In this document: piece by piece, positions 12,089-23,427 of the stretch
Layout of the letters: the number at the start of each line of letters is the position of its first letter
Position numbering within the stretch: the first letter of the stretch is position 1
Source: Allacma fusca
Lineage: Eukaryota > Arthropoda > Collembola > Symphypleona > Sminthuridae
NCBI GenBank assembly: GCA_947179485.1
Contig: OX359248.1
Location: 44,278,847 to 44,342,846, forward strand
Direction of reading: 5' to 3'
Length of the DNA: 64,000 bases
Position numbers and translations under genes: made by a program
The notes under the pieces: model-generated
What the model saw: only the letters and a program-made list of their open reading frames with translations
The model's database searches: none
Told to the model about the DNA's origin: nothing

Positions 12089-12698
12089 GTTAAGAAAGTT
12101 TAGCTTGCAGCTAAGAAAGTTTAGACTGCAGTTAAGAAGGTTTAGCTTGCAGTTAGGAAAGTTTAGCTTGCAGTTAAGAAAGTTTAGCTTGCAGTCAAGC
12201 ATGTTTAGCTTGCAGTTAAGTTTAGCTTGCCGTTAGGAAAGTTTAGCTTGCAGTTAAGAAAGTTTAGCTTGCAGTTAAGTTTAGCTTGCAGTTAAGTTTA
12301 GCTTGCAGTTAAGTTTAGCTTGCAGTTAAGTTTAGCTTGCAGTTAAGTTTAGCTTGCAGTTAAGTTTAGCTTGCAGTTAAGTTTAGCTTGCAGTTAAGAA
12401 AGTTTAGCTTGCAGTTAAGAAAGTTTAGCTTGCAGTTAAGAAAGTTTAGCTTGCAGTTAAGAAAGTTCAGCTTGCAATTAAGCAAGTTTAGCTTGCAGTT
12501 GAGTTAAGCTTGCAGTTAAAAAAGTTTAGCTTGCAGTTAAGAAAGTTTAGCTTGCAGTTAAGAAAGTTTAGCTTGCAGCTAAGAAAGTTTAGCCTGCAGT
12601 TAAGAAGGTTTAGCTTGCAGTTAAGAAAGTTTAGCTTGCAGTTAAGAAAGTTTAGCTTGCAGTTAAGAAAGTTTAGCTTGCAGTTAAGTTTAGCTTGA
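12089..12698 (+). repeat. Composite cassette with a 7 x 17-bp run
   Basis: Copy of the 10290 cassette, exactly 1,799 bp farther right, with no difference seen. Confidence 0.87.
12274..12392 (+). repeat. Pure run of seven 17-bp units
   Basis: Seven consecutive 17-bp units, in the third 1,799-bp copy. Confidence 0.95.
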
Positions 12699-13572
12699 AG
12701 TTAAGTTTAGCTTGCAGTTAAGAAAGTTTAGCTTGCAGTTAAGAAAGTTTAGCTTGCAGTTAAGAAAGTTTAGCTTGCAGTTTAGAAAGTTTAGCTTGCA
12801 GTTAAGAAAGTTTAGCTTGCAGTTTAGAAAGTTTAGCTTGCAGTTAAGAAAGTTTAGCTTGCAGTTAAGAAAGTTTAGCTTGCAGTTAAGAACGTTTAGC
12901 TTGCAGTTAAGAAAGTTTAGCTTGCAGTTAGGAAAGTTTAGCTTGCAGCTAAGAAAGTTTAGCTTGCAGCTAAGAAAGTTTAGCTTGCAGTTAAGAAAGT
13001 TTAGCTTGCAGTTAAGAAAACTTAGCTTGCAGTTAGATTTTAGCTTGCAGTTAAGAAAGTTTAGCTTGCAGTTAAGAAAGTTTAGCTTGCAGTTAGGAAA
13101 GTTTAGCTTGCAGCTAAGAAAGTTTAGCTTGCAGCTAAGAAAGTTTAGCTTGCAGTTAAGAAAGTTTAGCTTGCAGTTAAGAAAATTTAGCTTGCAGTTA
13201 GATTTAAGCTTGCAGTTAAGAAAGTTTAGCTTGCAGTTAAGAAAGTTTAGCTTGCAGTTAAGAAAGTTTAGCTTGCAGTTAAGAAAGTTTAGCTTGCATT
13301 TAAGTTTAGCTTGCAGATAAGTTTAGCTTGCAGTTAAGAAAGTTTAGCTTGCAGTTAGGAAAGTTTAGCTTGCAGTTAAGAAAGTTTAGCTTGCAGTTAA
13401 GAAAGTTTAGCTTGCATTTAAGTTTAGCTTGCAGTTAAGTTAAGCTTGCAGTTAAGAAAGTTTAGCTTGCAGTTAGGAAAGTTTAGCTTGCAGTTAAGAA
13501 AGTTAAGCTTGCAGCTAAGAAAGTTTAGCTTGCAGTTAAGAAAGTTTAGCTTGCAGTTAAGTTTAGCTTGCA

Positions 13573-13860
13573 GTTAACGTCAGCTTGTAGTTAAGAAAGT
13601 TTAGCTTGCAGTTAAGTTTAGCTTGCAGTTAACGTCAGCTTGTAGTTAAGAAAGTTTAGCTTGCAGTTAACAAAGTTTGGCTTGCAGTTAAGAAAGTTTA
13701 GCTTGCAGTTTAGAAAGTTTAGCTTGCAGTTAAGAACGTTTAGCTTGCAGTTAAGAAAGTTTAGCTTGCAGTTAAGTTTAGCTTGCAGTTAACGTCAGCT
13801 TGTAGTTGAGAAAGTTTAGCTTGCAGTTAAATTTAGCTTGCAGTTAACGTCAGCTTGTAG
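13573..13860 (+). repeat. Cluster of four GTTAACGTC 17-bp units
   Basis: The diverged 17-bp unit GTTAACGTCAGCTTGTA occurs at 13573, 13628, 13788 and 13843, spaced 55, 160 and 55 bp. Each is followed by GTTAAG or GTTGAG and preceded by a regular or ATTTAGC 17-bp unit. The 55-bp spacing is 17 + 21 + 17. Confidence 0.9.
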
Positions 13861-16714
13861 TTAAGAAAGTTTAGCTTGCAGTTAAGAAAGTTTGGCTTGC
13901 AGTTAAGAAAGTTCAGCTTGCAGTTTAGAAAGTTTAGCTTGCAGTTAAGAAAGTTTAGCTTGCAGTTTAGAAAGTTTAGCTTGCAGTTAAGAAAGTTTAG
14001 CTTGCAGTTAAGAAAGTTTAGCTTGCAGTTAAGAAAGTTTAGCTTGCAGTTAAGAAAGTTTAGCTTGCAGTTAAGAAAGTTTAGCTTGCAGTTAAGAACG
14101 TTTAGCTTGCAGTTAAGAAAGTTTAGCTTGCAGTTAAGAAAGTTTAGCTTGCAGTTAGAAAAGTTTAGCTTGCAGTTAAGAAAGTTTAGCTTGCAGTTAG
14201 AAAAGTTTAGCTTGCAGTTAAGAACGTTTAGCTTGCAGTTAGGAAAGTTTAGCTTGCAGTTGAGAAAGTTTAGCTTGCAGCTAAGAAAGTTTAGCTTGCA
14301 GCTAAGAAAGTTTAGCTTGCAGTTAAGAAAGTTAAGCTTGCAGTTAAGAAAGTTTAGCTAGCAGTTAAGAAAGTTTAGCTTGCAGTTAAGAAAGTTTAGC
14401 TTGCAGTTAAGAAAGTTTAGCTTGCAGTTAAGAAAGTTTAGCTTGCAGTTAAGTTTAGCTTGAAGTTAAGTTTAGCTTGCAGTTAAGAAAGTTTAGCTTG
14501 CAGTTAAGAAAGTTTAGCTTGCAGTTAAGAAAGTTTAGCTTGCAGTTAAGAAAGTTTAGCTTGCAGTTAAGAAAGTTTAGCTTGCAGTTAAGAAAGTTTA
14601 GCTTGCAGTTGAGAAAGTTTAGCTTGCAGCTAAGAAAGTTTAGCTTGCAGCTAAGAACGTTTAGCTTGCAGTTCAGAAAGTTTAGCTTGCAGTTAAGAAA
14701 GTTTAGCTAGCAGTTAAGAAAGTTTAGCTTGCTGTTAAGAAAGTTTAGCTTGCAGTTAAGAAAGTTTAGCTTGCAGTTAAGAAAGTTTAGCTTGCAGTTA
14801 AGAAAGTTTAGCTTGCAGTTAAGAAAGTTTAGCTTGCAATTAAGAAAGTTTAGCTTGCCGTTAAGAAAGTTTAGCTTGCAGTTAAGTTTAGCTTGAAGTT
14901 AAGTTTAGCTTGCAGTTAAGAAAGTTTAGCTTGCAGCTAAGAAAGTTTAGCTTGCAGTTAAGAAAGTTCAGCTTGCAGTTTAGAAAGTTTAGCTTGCAGT
15001 TAAGAAAGTTTAGCTTGCAGTTAAGAAAGTTTAGCTTGCAGTTAAGAAAGTTTAGCTTGCAGTTAAGAAAGTTTAGCTTGCAGTTAAGAAAGTTTAGCTT
15101 GCAGTTAAGAACGTTTAGCTTGCAGTTAAGAAAGTTTAGCTTGCAGTTAGGAAAGTTTAGCTTGCAGCTAAGAAAGTTTAGCTTGCAGCTAAGAAAGTTT
15201 AGCTTGCAGTTAAGAAAATTTAGCTTGCAGTTAAGAAAATTTAGCTTGCAGTTAGATTTTAGCTTGCAGTTAAGAAAGTTTAGCTTGCAGTTAAGAAAGT
15301 TTAGCTTGCAGTTAAGAAAGTTTAGCTTGCAGTTAGGAAAGTTTAGCTTGCAGCTAAGAAAGTTTAGCTTGCAGCTAAGAAAGTTTAGCTTGCAGTTAAG
15401 AAAGTTTAGCTTGCAGTTAAGAAAATTCAGCTTGCAGTTAGATTTAAGCTTGCAGTTAAGAAAGTTTAGCTTGCAGTTAAGAAAGTTTAGCTTGCAGTTA
15501 AGAAAGTTTAGCTTGCAGTTAAGAAAGTTTAGCTTGCAGTTAAGAAAGTTTAGCTTGCATTTAAGTTTAGCTTGCAGATAAGTTTAGCTTGCAGTTAAGA
15601 AAGTTTAGCTTGCAGTTAGGAAAGTTTAGCTTGCAGTTAAGAAAGTTTAACTTGCAGTTACGAAAGTTTAGCTTGCATTTAAGTTTAGCTTGCAGTTAAG
15701 TTTAGCTTGCAGTTAAGAAAGTTTAGCTTGCAGTTAGGAAAGTTTAGCTTGCAGTTAAGAAAGTTTAGCTTGCAGTTAAGAAAGTTTAGCTTGCAGTTAA
15801 GAAAGTTTAGCTTGCAGTTTAGAAAGTTTAGCTTGCAGTTAAGAAAGTTTAGCTTGCAGTTTAGAAAGTTTAGCTTGCAGTTAAGAAAGTTTAGCTTGCA
15901 GTTAAGAAAGTTTAGCTTGCAGTTAAGAAAGTTTAGCTTGCAGTTAAGAACGTTTAGCTTGCAGTTAAGAAAGTTTAGCTTGCAGTTAGGAAAGTTTAGC
16001 TTGCAGCTAAGAAAGTTTAGCTTGCAGCTAAGAAAGTTTAGCTTGCAGTTAAGAAAGTTTAGCTTGCAGTTAAGAAAATTTAGCTTGCAGTTAGATTTTA
16101 GCTTGCAGTTAAGAAAGTTTAGCTTGCAGTTAAGAAAGTTTAGCTTGCAGTTAAGAAAGTTTAGCTTGCAGTTAGGAAAGTTTAGCTTGCAGCTAAGAAA
16201 GTTTAGCTTGCAGCTAAGAAAGTTTAGCTTGCAGTTAAGAAAGTTTAGCTTGCAGTTAAGAAAATTTAGCTTGCAGTTAGATTTAAGCTTGCAGTTAAGA
16301 AAGTTTAGCTTGCAGTTAAGAAAGTTTAGCTTGCAGTTAAGAAAGTTTAGCTTGCAGTTAAGAAAGTTTAGCTTGCAGTTAAGAAAGTTTAGCTTGCATT
16401 TAAGTTTAGCTTGCAGATAAGTTTAGCTTGCAGTTAAGAAAGTTTAGCTTGCAGTTAGGAAAGTTTAGCTTGCAGTTAAGAAAGTTTAACTTGCAGTTAC
16501 GAAAGTTTAGCTTGCATTTAAGTTTAGCTTGCAGTTAAGTTTAGCTTGCAGTTAAGAAAGTTTAGCTTGCAGTTAGGAAAGTTTAGCTTGCAGTTAAGAA
16601 AGTTTAGCTTGCAGTTAAGAAAGTTTAGCTTGCAGTTAAGAAAGTTTAGCTTGCAATTAAGAAAGTTAAGCTTGCAGTTAAGAAAGTTTAGCTTGCAGTT
16701 AAGTTTAGCTTGCA

Positions 16715-16787
16715 GTTAACGTCAGCTTGTAGTTAAGAAAGTTTAGCTTGCAGTTAAGTTTAGCTTGCAGTTAACGTCAGCTTGTAG
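16715..16787 (+). repeat. Pair of GTTAACGTC units
   Basis: Units at 16715 and 16770, 55 bp apart. Equivalent pairs lie at 21045/21100 and 21955/22010. Confidence 0.88.
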
Positions 16788-17902
16788 TTAAGAAAGTTTA
16801 GCTTGCAGTTAAGAAAGTTTGGCTTGCAGTTAAGAAAGTTTAGCTTGCAGTTAATAAAGTTTAGCTTGCAGTTAAGAAAGTTTAGCTTGCAGTTAGAAAA
16901 GTTTAGCTTGCAGTTAAGAAAGTTTAGCTTGCAGTTAAGAAAGTTTAGCTTGCAGTTAAGAACGTTTAGCTTGCAGTTAAGAAAGTTTAGCTTGCAGTTG
17001 AGAAAGTTTAGCTTGCAGCTAAGAAAGTTTAGCTTGCAGCTAAGAAAGTTTAGCTTGCAGTTCAGAAAGTTTAGCTTGCAGTTAAGAAAGTTTAGCTTGC
17101 AGTTAGGAAAGTTTAGCTTGCAGCTAAGAAAGTTTAGCTTGCAGCTAAGAAAGTTTAGCTTGCAGTTAAGAAAGTTTAGCTTGCAGTTAAGAAAATTTAG
17201 CTTGCAGTTAGATTTAAGCTTGCAGTTAAGAAAGTTTAGCTTGCAGTTAAGAAAGTTTAGCTTGCAGTTAAGAAAGTTTAGCTTGCAGTTAAGAAAGTTT
17301 AGCTTGCAGTTAAGAAAGTTTAGCTTGCATTTAAGTTTAGCTTGCAGATAAGTTTAGCTTGCAGTTAAGAAAGTTTAGCTTGCAGTTAGGAAAGTTTAGC
17401 TTGCAGTTAAGAAAGTTTAACTTGCAGTTACGAAAGTTTAGCTTGCATTTAAGTTTAGCTTGCAGTTAAGTTTAGCTTGCAGTTAAGAAAGTTTAGCTTG
17501 CAGTTAGGAAAGTTTAGCTTGCAGTTAAGAAAGTTTAGCTTGCAGTTAAGAAAGTTTAGCTTGCAGTTAAGAAAGTTTAGCTTGCAATTAAGAAAGTTAA
17601 GCTTGCAGTTAAGAAAGTTTAGCTTGCATTTAAGTTTAGCTTGCAGATAAGTTTAGCTTGCAGTTAAGAAAGTTTAGCTTGCAGTTAGGAAAGTTTAGCT
17701 TGCAGTTAAGAAAGTTTAGCTTGCAGTTAAGAAAGTTTAGCTTGCATTTAAGTTTAGCTTGCAGTTAAGTTAAGCTTGCAGTTAAGAAAGTTTAGCTTGC
17801 AGTTAGGAAAGTTTAGCTTGCAGTTAAGAAAGTTAAGCTTGCAGCTAAGAAAGTTTAGCTTGCAGTTAAGAAAGTTTAGCTTGCAGTTAAGTTTAGCTTG
17901 CA

Positions 17903-18190
17903 GTTAACGTCAGCTTGTAGTTAAGAAAGTTTAGCTTGCAGTTAAGTTTAGCTTGCAGTTAACGTCAGCTTGTAGTTAAGAAAGTTTAGCTTGCAGTTAA
18001 CAAAGTTTGGCTTGCAGTTAAGAAAGTTTAGCTTGCAGTTTAGAAAGTTTAGCTTGCAGTTAAGAAAGTTTAGCTTGCAGTTAAGAAAGTTTAGCTTGCA
18101 GTTAAGTTTAGCTTGCAGTTAACGTCAGCTTGTAGTTGAGAAAGTTTAGCTTGCAGTTAAATTTAGCTTGCAGTTAACGTCAGCTTGTAG
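17903..18190 (+). repeat. Cluster of four GTTAACGTC 17-bp units, second copy
   Basis: Units at 17903, 17958, 18118 and 18173 repeat the 55/160/55 spacing exactly 4,330 bp to the right of the first cluster. Confidence 0.9.
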
Positions 18191-21044
18191 TTAAGAAAGT
18201 TTAGCTTGCAGTTAAGAAAGTTTGGCTTGCAGTTAAGAAAGTTCAGCTTGCAGTTTAGAAAGTTTAGCTTGCAGTTAAGAAAGTTTAGCTTGCAGTTTAG
18301 AAAGTTTAGCTTGCAGTTAAGAAAGTTTAGCTTGCAGTTAAGAAAGTTTAGCTTGCAGTTAAGAAAGTTTAGCTTGCAGTTAAGAAAGTTTAGCTTGCAG
18401 TTAAGAAAGTTTAGCTTGCAGTTAAGAACGTTTAGCTTGCAGTTAAGAAAGTTTAGCTTGCAGTTAAGAAAGTTTAGCTTGCAGTTAGAAAAGTTTAGCT
18501 TGCAGTTAAGAAAGTTTAGCTTGCAGTTAGAAAAGTTTAGCTTGCAGTTAAGAACGTTTAGCTTGCAGTTAGGAAAGTTTAGCTTGCAGTTGAGAAAGTT
18601 TAGCTTGCAGCTAAGAAAGTTTAGCTTGCAGCTAAGAAAGTTTAGCTTGCAGTTAAGAAAGTTAAGCTTGCAGTTAAGAAAGTTTAGCTAGCAGTTAAGA
18701 AAGTTTAGCTTGCAGTTAAGAAAGTTTAGCTTGCAGTTAAGAAAGTTTAGCTTGCAGTTAAGAAAGTTTAGCTTGCAGTTAAGTTTAGCTTGAAGTTAAG
18801 TTTAGCTTGCAGTTAAGAAAGTTTAGCTTGAAGTTAAGAAAGTTTAGCTTGCAGTTAAGAAAGTTTAGCTTGCAGTTAAGAAAGTTTAGCTTGCAGTTAA
18901 GAAAGTTTAGCTTGCAGTTAAGAAAGTTTAGCTTGCAGTTGAGAAAGTTTAGCTTGCAGCAAAGAAAGTTTAGCTTGCAGCTAAGAAAGTTTAGCTTGCA
19001 GTTCAGAAAGTTTAGCTTGCAGTTAAGAAAGTTTAGCTAGCAGTTAAGAAAGTTTAGCTTGCTGTTAAGAAAGTTTAGCTTGCAGTTAAGAAAGTTTAGC
19101 TTGCAGTTAAGAAAGTTTAGCTTGCAGTTAAGAAAGTTTAGCTTGCAGTTAAGAAAGTTTAGCTTGCAATTAAGAAAGTTTAGCTTGCCGTTAAGAAAGT
19201 TTAGCTTGCAGTTAAGTTTAGCTTGAAGTTAAGTTTAGCTTGCAGTTAAGAAAGTTTAGCTTGCAGCTAAGAAAGTTTAGCTTGCAGTTAAGAAAGTTCA
19301 GCTTGCAGTTTAGAAAGTTTAGCTTGCAGTTAAGAAAGTTTAGCTTGCAGTTAAGAAAGTTTAGCTTGCAGTTAAGAAAGTTTAGCTTGCAGTTAAGAAA
19401 GTTTAGCTTGCAGTTAAGAAAGTTTAGCTTGCAGTTAAGAACGTTTAGCTTGCAGTTAAGAAAGTTTAGCTTGCAGTTAGGAAAGTTTAGCTTGCAGCTA
19501 AGAAAGTTTAGCTTGCAGCTAAGAAAGTTTAGCTTGCAGTTAAGAAAATTTAGCTTGCAGTTAAGAAAATTTAGCTTGCAGTTAGATTTTAGCTTGCAGT
19601 TAAGAAAGTTTAGCTTGCAGTTAAGAAAGTTTAGCTTGCAGTTAAGAAAGTTTAGCTTGCAGTTAGGAAAGTTTAGCTTGCAGCTAAGAAAGTTTAGCTT
19701 GCAGCTAAGAAAGTTTAGCTTGCAGTTAAGAAAGTTTAGCTTGCAGTTAAGAAAATTCAGCTTGCAGTTAGATTTAAGCTTGCAGTTAAGAAAGTTTAGC
19801 TTGCAGTTAAGAAAGTTTAGCTTGCAGTTAAGAAAGTTTAGCTTGCAGTTAAGAAAGTTTAGCTTGCAGTTAAGAAAGTTTAGCTTGCATTTAAGTTTAG
19901 CTTGCAGATAAGTTTAGCTTGCAGTTAAGAAAGTTTAGCTTGCAGTTAGGAAAGTTTAGCTTGCAGTTAAGAAAGTTTAACTTGCAGTTACGAAAGTTTA
20001 GCTTGCATTTAAGTTTAGCTTGCAGTTAAGTTTAGCTTGCAGTTAAGAAAGTTTAGCTTGCAGTTAGGAAAGTTTAGCTTGCAGTTAAGAAAGTTTAGCT
20101 TGCAGTTAAGAAAGTTTAGCTTGCAGTTAAGAAAGTTTAGCTTGCAGTTTAGAAAGTTTAGCTTGCAGTTAAGAAAGTTTAGCTTGCAGTTTAGAAAGTT
20201 TAGCTTGCAGTTAAGAAAGTTTAGCTTGCAGTTAAGAAAGTTTAGCTTGCAGTTAAGAAAGTTTAGCTTGCAGTTAAGAACGTTTAGCTTGCAGTTAAGA
20301 AAGTTTAGCTTGCAGTTAGGAAAGTTTAGCTTGCAGCTAAGAAAGTTTAGCTTGCAGCTAAGAAAGTTAAGCTTGCAGTTAAGAAAGTTTAGCTTGCAGT
20401 TAAGAAAATTTAGCTTGCAGTTAGATTTTAGCTTGCAGTTAAGAAAGTTTAGCTTGCAGTTAAGAAAGTTTAGCTTGCAGTTAAGAAAGTTTAGCTTGCA
20501 GTTAGGAAAGTTTAGCTTGCAGCTAAGAAAGTTTAGCTTGCAGCTAAGAAAGTTTAGCTTGCAGTTAAGAAAGTTTAGCTTGCAGTTAAGAAAATTTAGC
20601 TTGCAGTTAGATTTAAGCTTGCAGTTAAGAAAGTTTAGCTTGCAGTTAAGAAAGTTTAGCTTGCAGTTAAGAAAGTTTAGCTTGCAGTTAAGAAAGTTTA
20701 GCTTGCAGTTAAGAAAGTTTAGCTTGCATTTAAGTTTAGCTTGCAGATAAGTTTAGCTTGCAGTTAAGAAAGTTTAGCTTGCAGTTAGGAAAGTTTAGCT
20801 TGCAGTTAAGAAAGTTTAACTTGCAGTTACGAAAGTTTAGCTTGCATTTAAGTTTAGCTTGCAGTTAAGTTTAGCTTGCAGTTAAGAAAGTTTAGCTTGC
20901 AGTTAGGAAAGTTTAGCTTGCAGTTAAGAAAGTTTAGCTTGCAGTTAAGAAAGTTTAGCTTGCAGTTAAGAAAGTTTAGCTTGCAATTAAGAAAGTTAAG
21001 CTTGCAGTTAAGAAAGTTTAGCTTGCAGTTAAGTTTAGCTTGCA

Positions 21045-21117
21045 GTTAACGTCAGCTTGTAGTTAAGAAAGTTTAGCTTGCAGTTAAGTTTAGCTTGCAG
21101 TTAACGTCAGCTTGTAG
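21045..21117 (+). repeat. Pair of GTTAACGTC units
   Basis: The 4,330-bp partner of the pair at 16715. Confidence 0.88.
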
Positions 21118-21920
21118 TTAAGAAAGTTTAGCTTGCAGTTAAGAAAGTTTGGCTTGCAGTTAAGAAAGTTTAGCTTGCAGTTAATAAAGTTTAGCTTGCA
21201 GTTAAGAAAGTTTAGCTTGCAGTTAGAAAAGTTTAGCTTGCAGTTAAGAAAGTTTAGCTTGCAGTTAAGAAAGTTTAGCTTGCAGTTAAGAACGTTTAGC
21301 TTGCAGTTAAGAAAGTTTAGCTTGCAGTTGAGAAAGTTTAGCTTGCAGCTAAGAAAGTTTAGCTTGCAGCTAAGAAAGTTTAGCTTGCAGTTCAGAAAGT
21401 TTAGCTTGCAGTTAAGAAAGTTTAGCTTGCAGTTAGGAAAGTTTAGCTTGCAGCTAAGAAAGTTTAGCTTGCAGCTAAGAAAGTTTAGCTTGCAGTTAAG
21501 AAAGTTTAGCTTGCAGTTAAGAAAATTTAGCTTGCAGTTAGATTTAAGCTTGCAGTTAAGAAAGTTTAGCTTGCAGTTAAGAAAGTTTAGCTTGCAGTTA
21601 AGAAAGTTTAGCTTGCAGTTAAGAAAGTTTAGCTTGCATTTAAGTTTAGCTTGCAGATAAGTTTAGCTTGCAGTTAAGAAAGTTTAGCTTGCAGTTAGGA
21701 AAGTTTAGCTTGCAGTTAAGAAAGTTTAACTTGCAGTTACGAAAGTTTAGCTTGCATTTAAGTTTAGCTTGCAGTTAAGTTTAGCTTGCAGTTAAGAAAG
21801 TTTAGCTTGCAGTTAGGAAAGTTTAGCTTGCAGTTAAGAAAGTTTAGCTTGCAGTTAAGAAAGTTTAGCTTGCAGTTAAGAAAGTTTAGCTTGCAATTAA
21901 GAAAGTTAAGCTTGCAGTTA

Positions 21921-22340
21921 AGAAAGTTTAGCTTGCAGTTAAGTTTAGCTTGCAGTTAACGTCAGCTTGTAGTTAAGAAAGTTTAGCTTGCAGTTAAGTT
22001 TAGCTTGCAGTTAACGTCAGCTTGTAGTTAAGAAAGTTTAGCTTGCAGTTAAGAAAGTTTGGCTTGCAGTTAAGAAAGTTTAGCTTGCAGTTAATAAAGT
22101 TTAGCTTGCAGTTAAGAAAGTTTAGCTTGCAGTTAGAAAAGTTTAGCTTGCAGTTAAGAAAGTTTAGCTTGCAGTTAAGAAAGTTTAGCTGGCAGTTAAG
22201 AACGTTTAGCTTGCAGTTAAGAAAGTTTAGCTTGCAGTTGAGAAAGTTTAGCTTGCAGCTAAGAAAGTTTAGCTTGCAGCTAAGAAAGTTTAGCTTGCAG
22301 TTCAGAAAGTTTAGCTTGCAGTTAAGAAAGTTTAGCTAGC
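21921..22340 (+). repeat. Partial 910-bp duplication of the end of block D
   Basis: The GTTAACGTC pair at 21045 and 21100 recurs at 21955 and 22010, an offset of 910 bp, and the following units match until about 22336. There the earlier copy continues with GTTAGG while this one has a TAGCTAGC unit. One private substitution (TAGCTGGCAG near 22190) distinguishes it. Confidence 0.85.
21955..22027 (+). repeat. Pair of GTTAACGTC units
   Basis: The 910-bp partner of the pair at 21045. Confidence 0.88.
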
Positions 22341-22745
22341 AGTTAAGAAAGTTTAGCTTGCAGTTAAGAAAGTTTAGCTTGCAGTTAAGAAAGTTTAGCT
22401 TGCAGCTAAGAAAGTTTAGCTTGCAGTTCAGAAAGTTTAGCTTGCAGTTAAGAAAGTTTAGCTAGCAGTTAAGAAAGTTTAGCTTGCAGTTAAGAAAGTT
22501 TAGCTTGCAGTTAAGAAAGTTTAGCTTGCAGTTAAGAAAGTTTAGCTTGCATATAAGAAAGTTTAGCTTGCAGTTAAGAAAGTTTAGCTTGCAGTTAAGA
22601 AAGTTTAGCTTGCCGTTAAGAAAGTTTAGCTTGCAGTTAAGTTTAGCTTGAAGTTAAGTTTAGCTTGCAGTTAAGAAAGTTTAGCTTGCAGCTAAGAAAG
22701 TTTAGCTTGCAGTTAAGTTTAGCTTGAAGTTAAGTTTAGCTTGCA

Positions 22746-23427
22746 GTTAAGAAAGTTTAGCTTGCAGCTAAGAAAGTTTAGACTGCAGTTAAGAAGGTTT
22801 AGCTTGCAGTTAAGAAAGTTTAGCTTGCAGTTAAGAAAGTTTAGCTTGCAGTCAAGCATGTTTAGCTTGCAGTTAAGTTTAGCTTGCCGTTAGGAAAGTT
22901 TGGCTTGCAGTTAAGTTTAGCTTGCAGTTAAGTTTAGCTTGCAGTTAAGTTTAGCTTGCAGTTAAGTTTAGCTTGCAGTTAAGTTTAGCTTGCAGTTAAG
23001 TTTAGCTTGCAGTTAAGTTTAGCTTGCAGTTAAGTTTAGCTTGCAGTTAAGTTTAGCTTGCAGTTAAGTTTAGCTTGCAGTTAAGAAAGTTTAGCTTGCA
23101 GTTAAGAAAGTTTAGTTTGCAGTTAAGAAGGTTTAGCTTGCAGTTAAGAAAGTTTAGCTTGCAGTTAAGAAAGTTTAGCTTGCAGTTAAGAAAGTTTAGC
23201 TTGCAATTAAGCAAGTTTAGCTTGCAGTTAAGTTAAGCTTGCAGTTAAAAAAGTTTAGCTTGCAGTTAAGAAAGTTTAGCTTGCAGTTAAGAAAGTTTAG
23301 CTTGCAGCTAAGAAAGTTTAGCCTGCAGTTAAGAAGGTTTAGCTTGCAGTTAACAAAGTTTAGCTTGCAGTTAAGAAAGTTTAGCTTGCAGTTAAGAAAT
23401 TTTAGCTTGCAGTTAAGTTTAGCTTGA
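22746..23427 (+). repeat. Composite cassette with a 10 x 17-bp run
   Basis: Same order of variants, with a longer run of 17-bp units, a GTTAACAAAG unit near 23350 and an AAGAAATTTTAGC unit near 23395. Confidence 0.85.
22910..23079 (+). repeat. Pure run of ten 17-bp units
   Basis: Ten consecutive GTTAAGTTTAGCTTGCA units, 170 bp, with no substitution seen; joint longest run in the window. Confidence 0.95.

Larger units (their letters stand above)
11830..13470 (+). repeat. HOR block C, copy 3 (partial)
   Basis: Third copy, truncated at its right end: it matches copy 2 until about 13470, where copy 2 continues with CATTTAAG and this copy with GTTAGG. The last part, from about 13280, is also the left end of the 4,330-bp HOR of block D, so the truncation point lies inside the next duplication. 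Confidence 0.83.
13280..17609 (+). repeat. HOR block D, copy 1 (4,330 bp)
   Basis: First of two very similar 4,330-bp copies. Markers shared at exactly this offset include GTTAACGTC units (13573, 13628, 13788, 13843 versus 17903, 17958, 18118, 18173) and the CAGATAAG end at 13320 versus 17650. Inside it are smaller, older duplications: the segment at 14910-15581 is repeated with changes from 15707, and GATTTAAGC 18-bp units fall at about 15438, 16278 and 17209. Only a handful of point differences from copy 2 were seen, for example AAGAACG here versus AAGAAAG at 18066. Confidence 0.9.
17610..21920 (+). repeat. HOR block D, copy 2 (about 4.31 kb)
   Basis: Second copy of the 4.33-kb HOR. It keeps the 4,330-bp offset until about 21590 and then loses one 21-bp unit (its CAGATAAG end lies at 21660 against 17351 in copy 1, offset 4,309). 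Point changes include a GAAGTTAAG unit near 18830 and GCAAAG for GCTAAG near 18960. It ends near 21920, where copy 1 goes on to CATTTAAG and this copy to another GTTAACGTC pair. Confidence 0.9.

Noticed and set aside
22336..22470. Insertion junction at TAGCTAGC units
   Set aside because: TAGCTAGC (an NheI site) is a single T-to-A change of TAGCTTGC found at several places (for example 5876, 14706, 38209, 41118); no foreign sequence is inserted.
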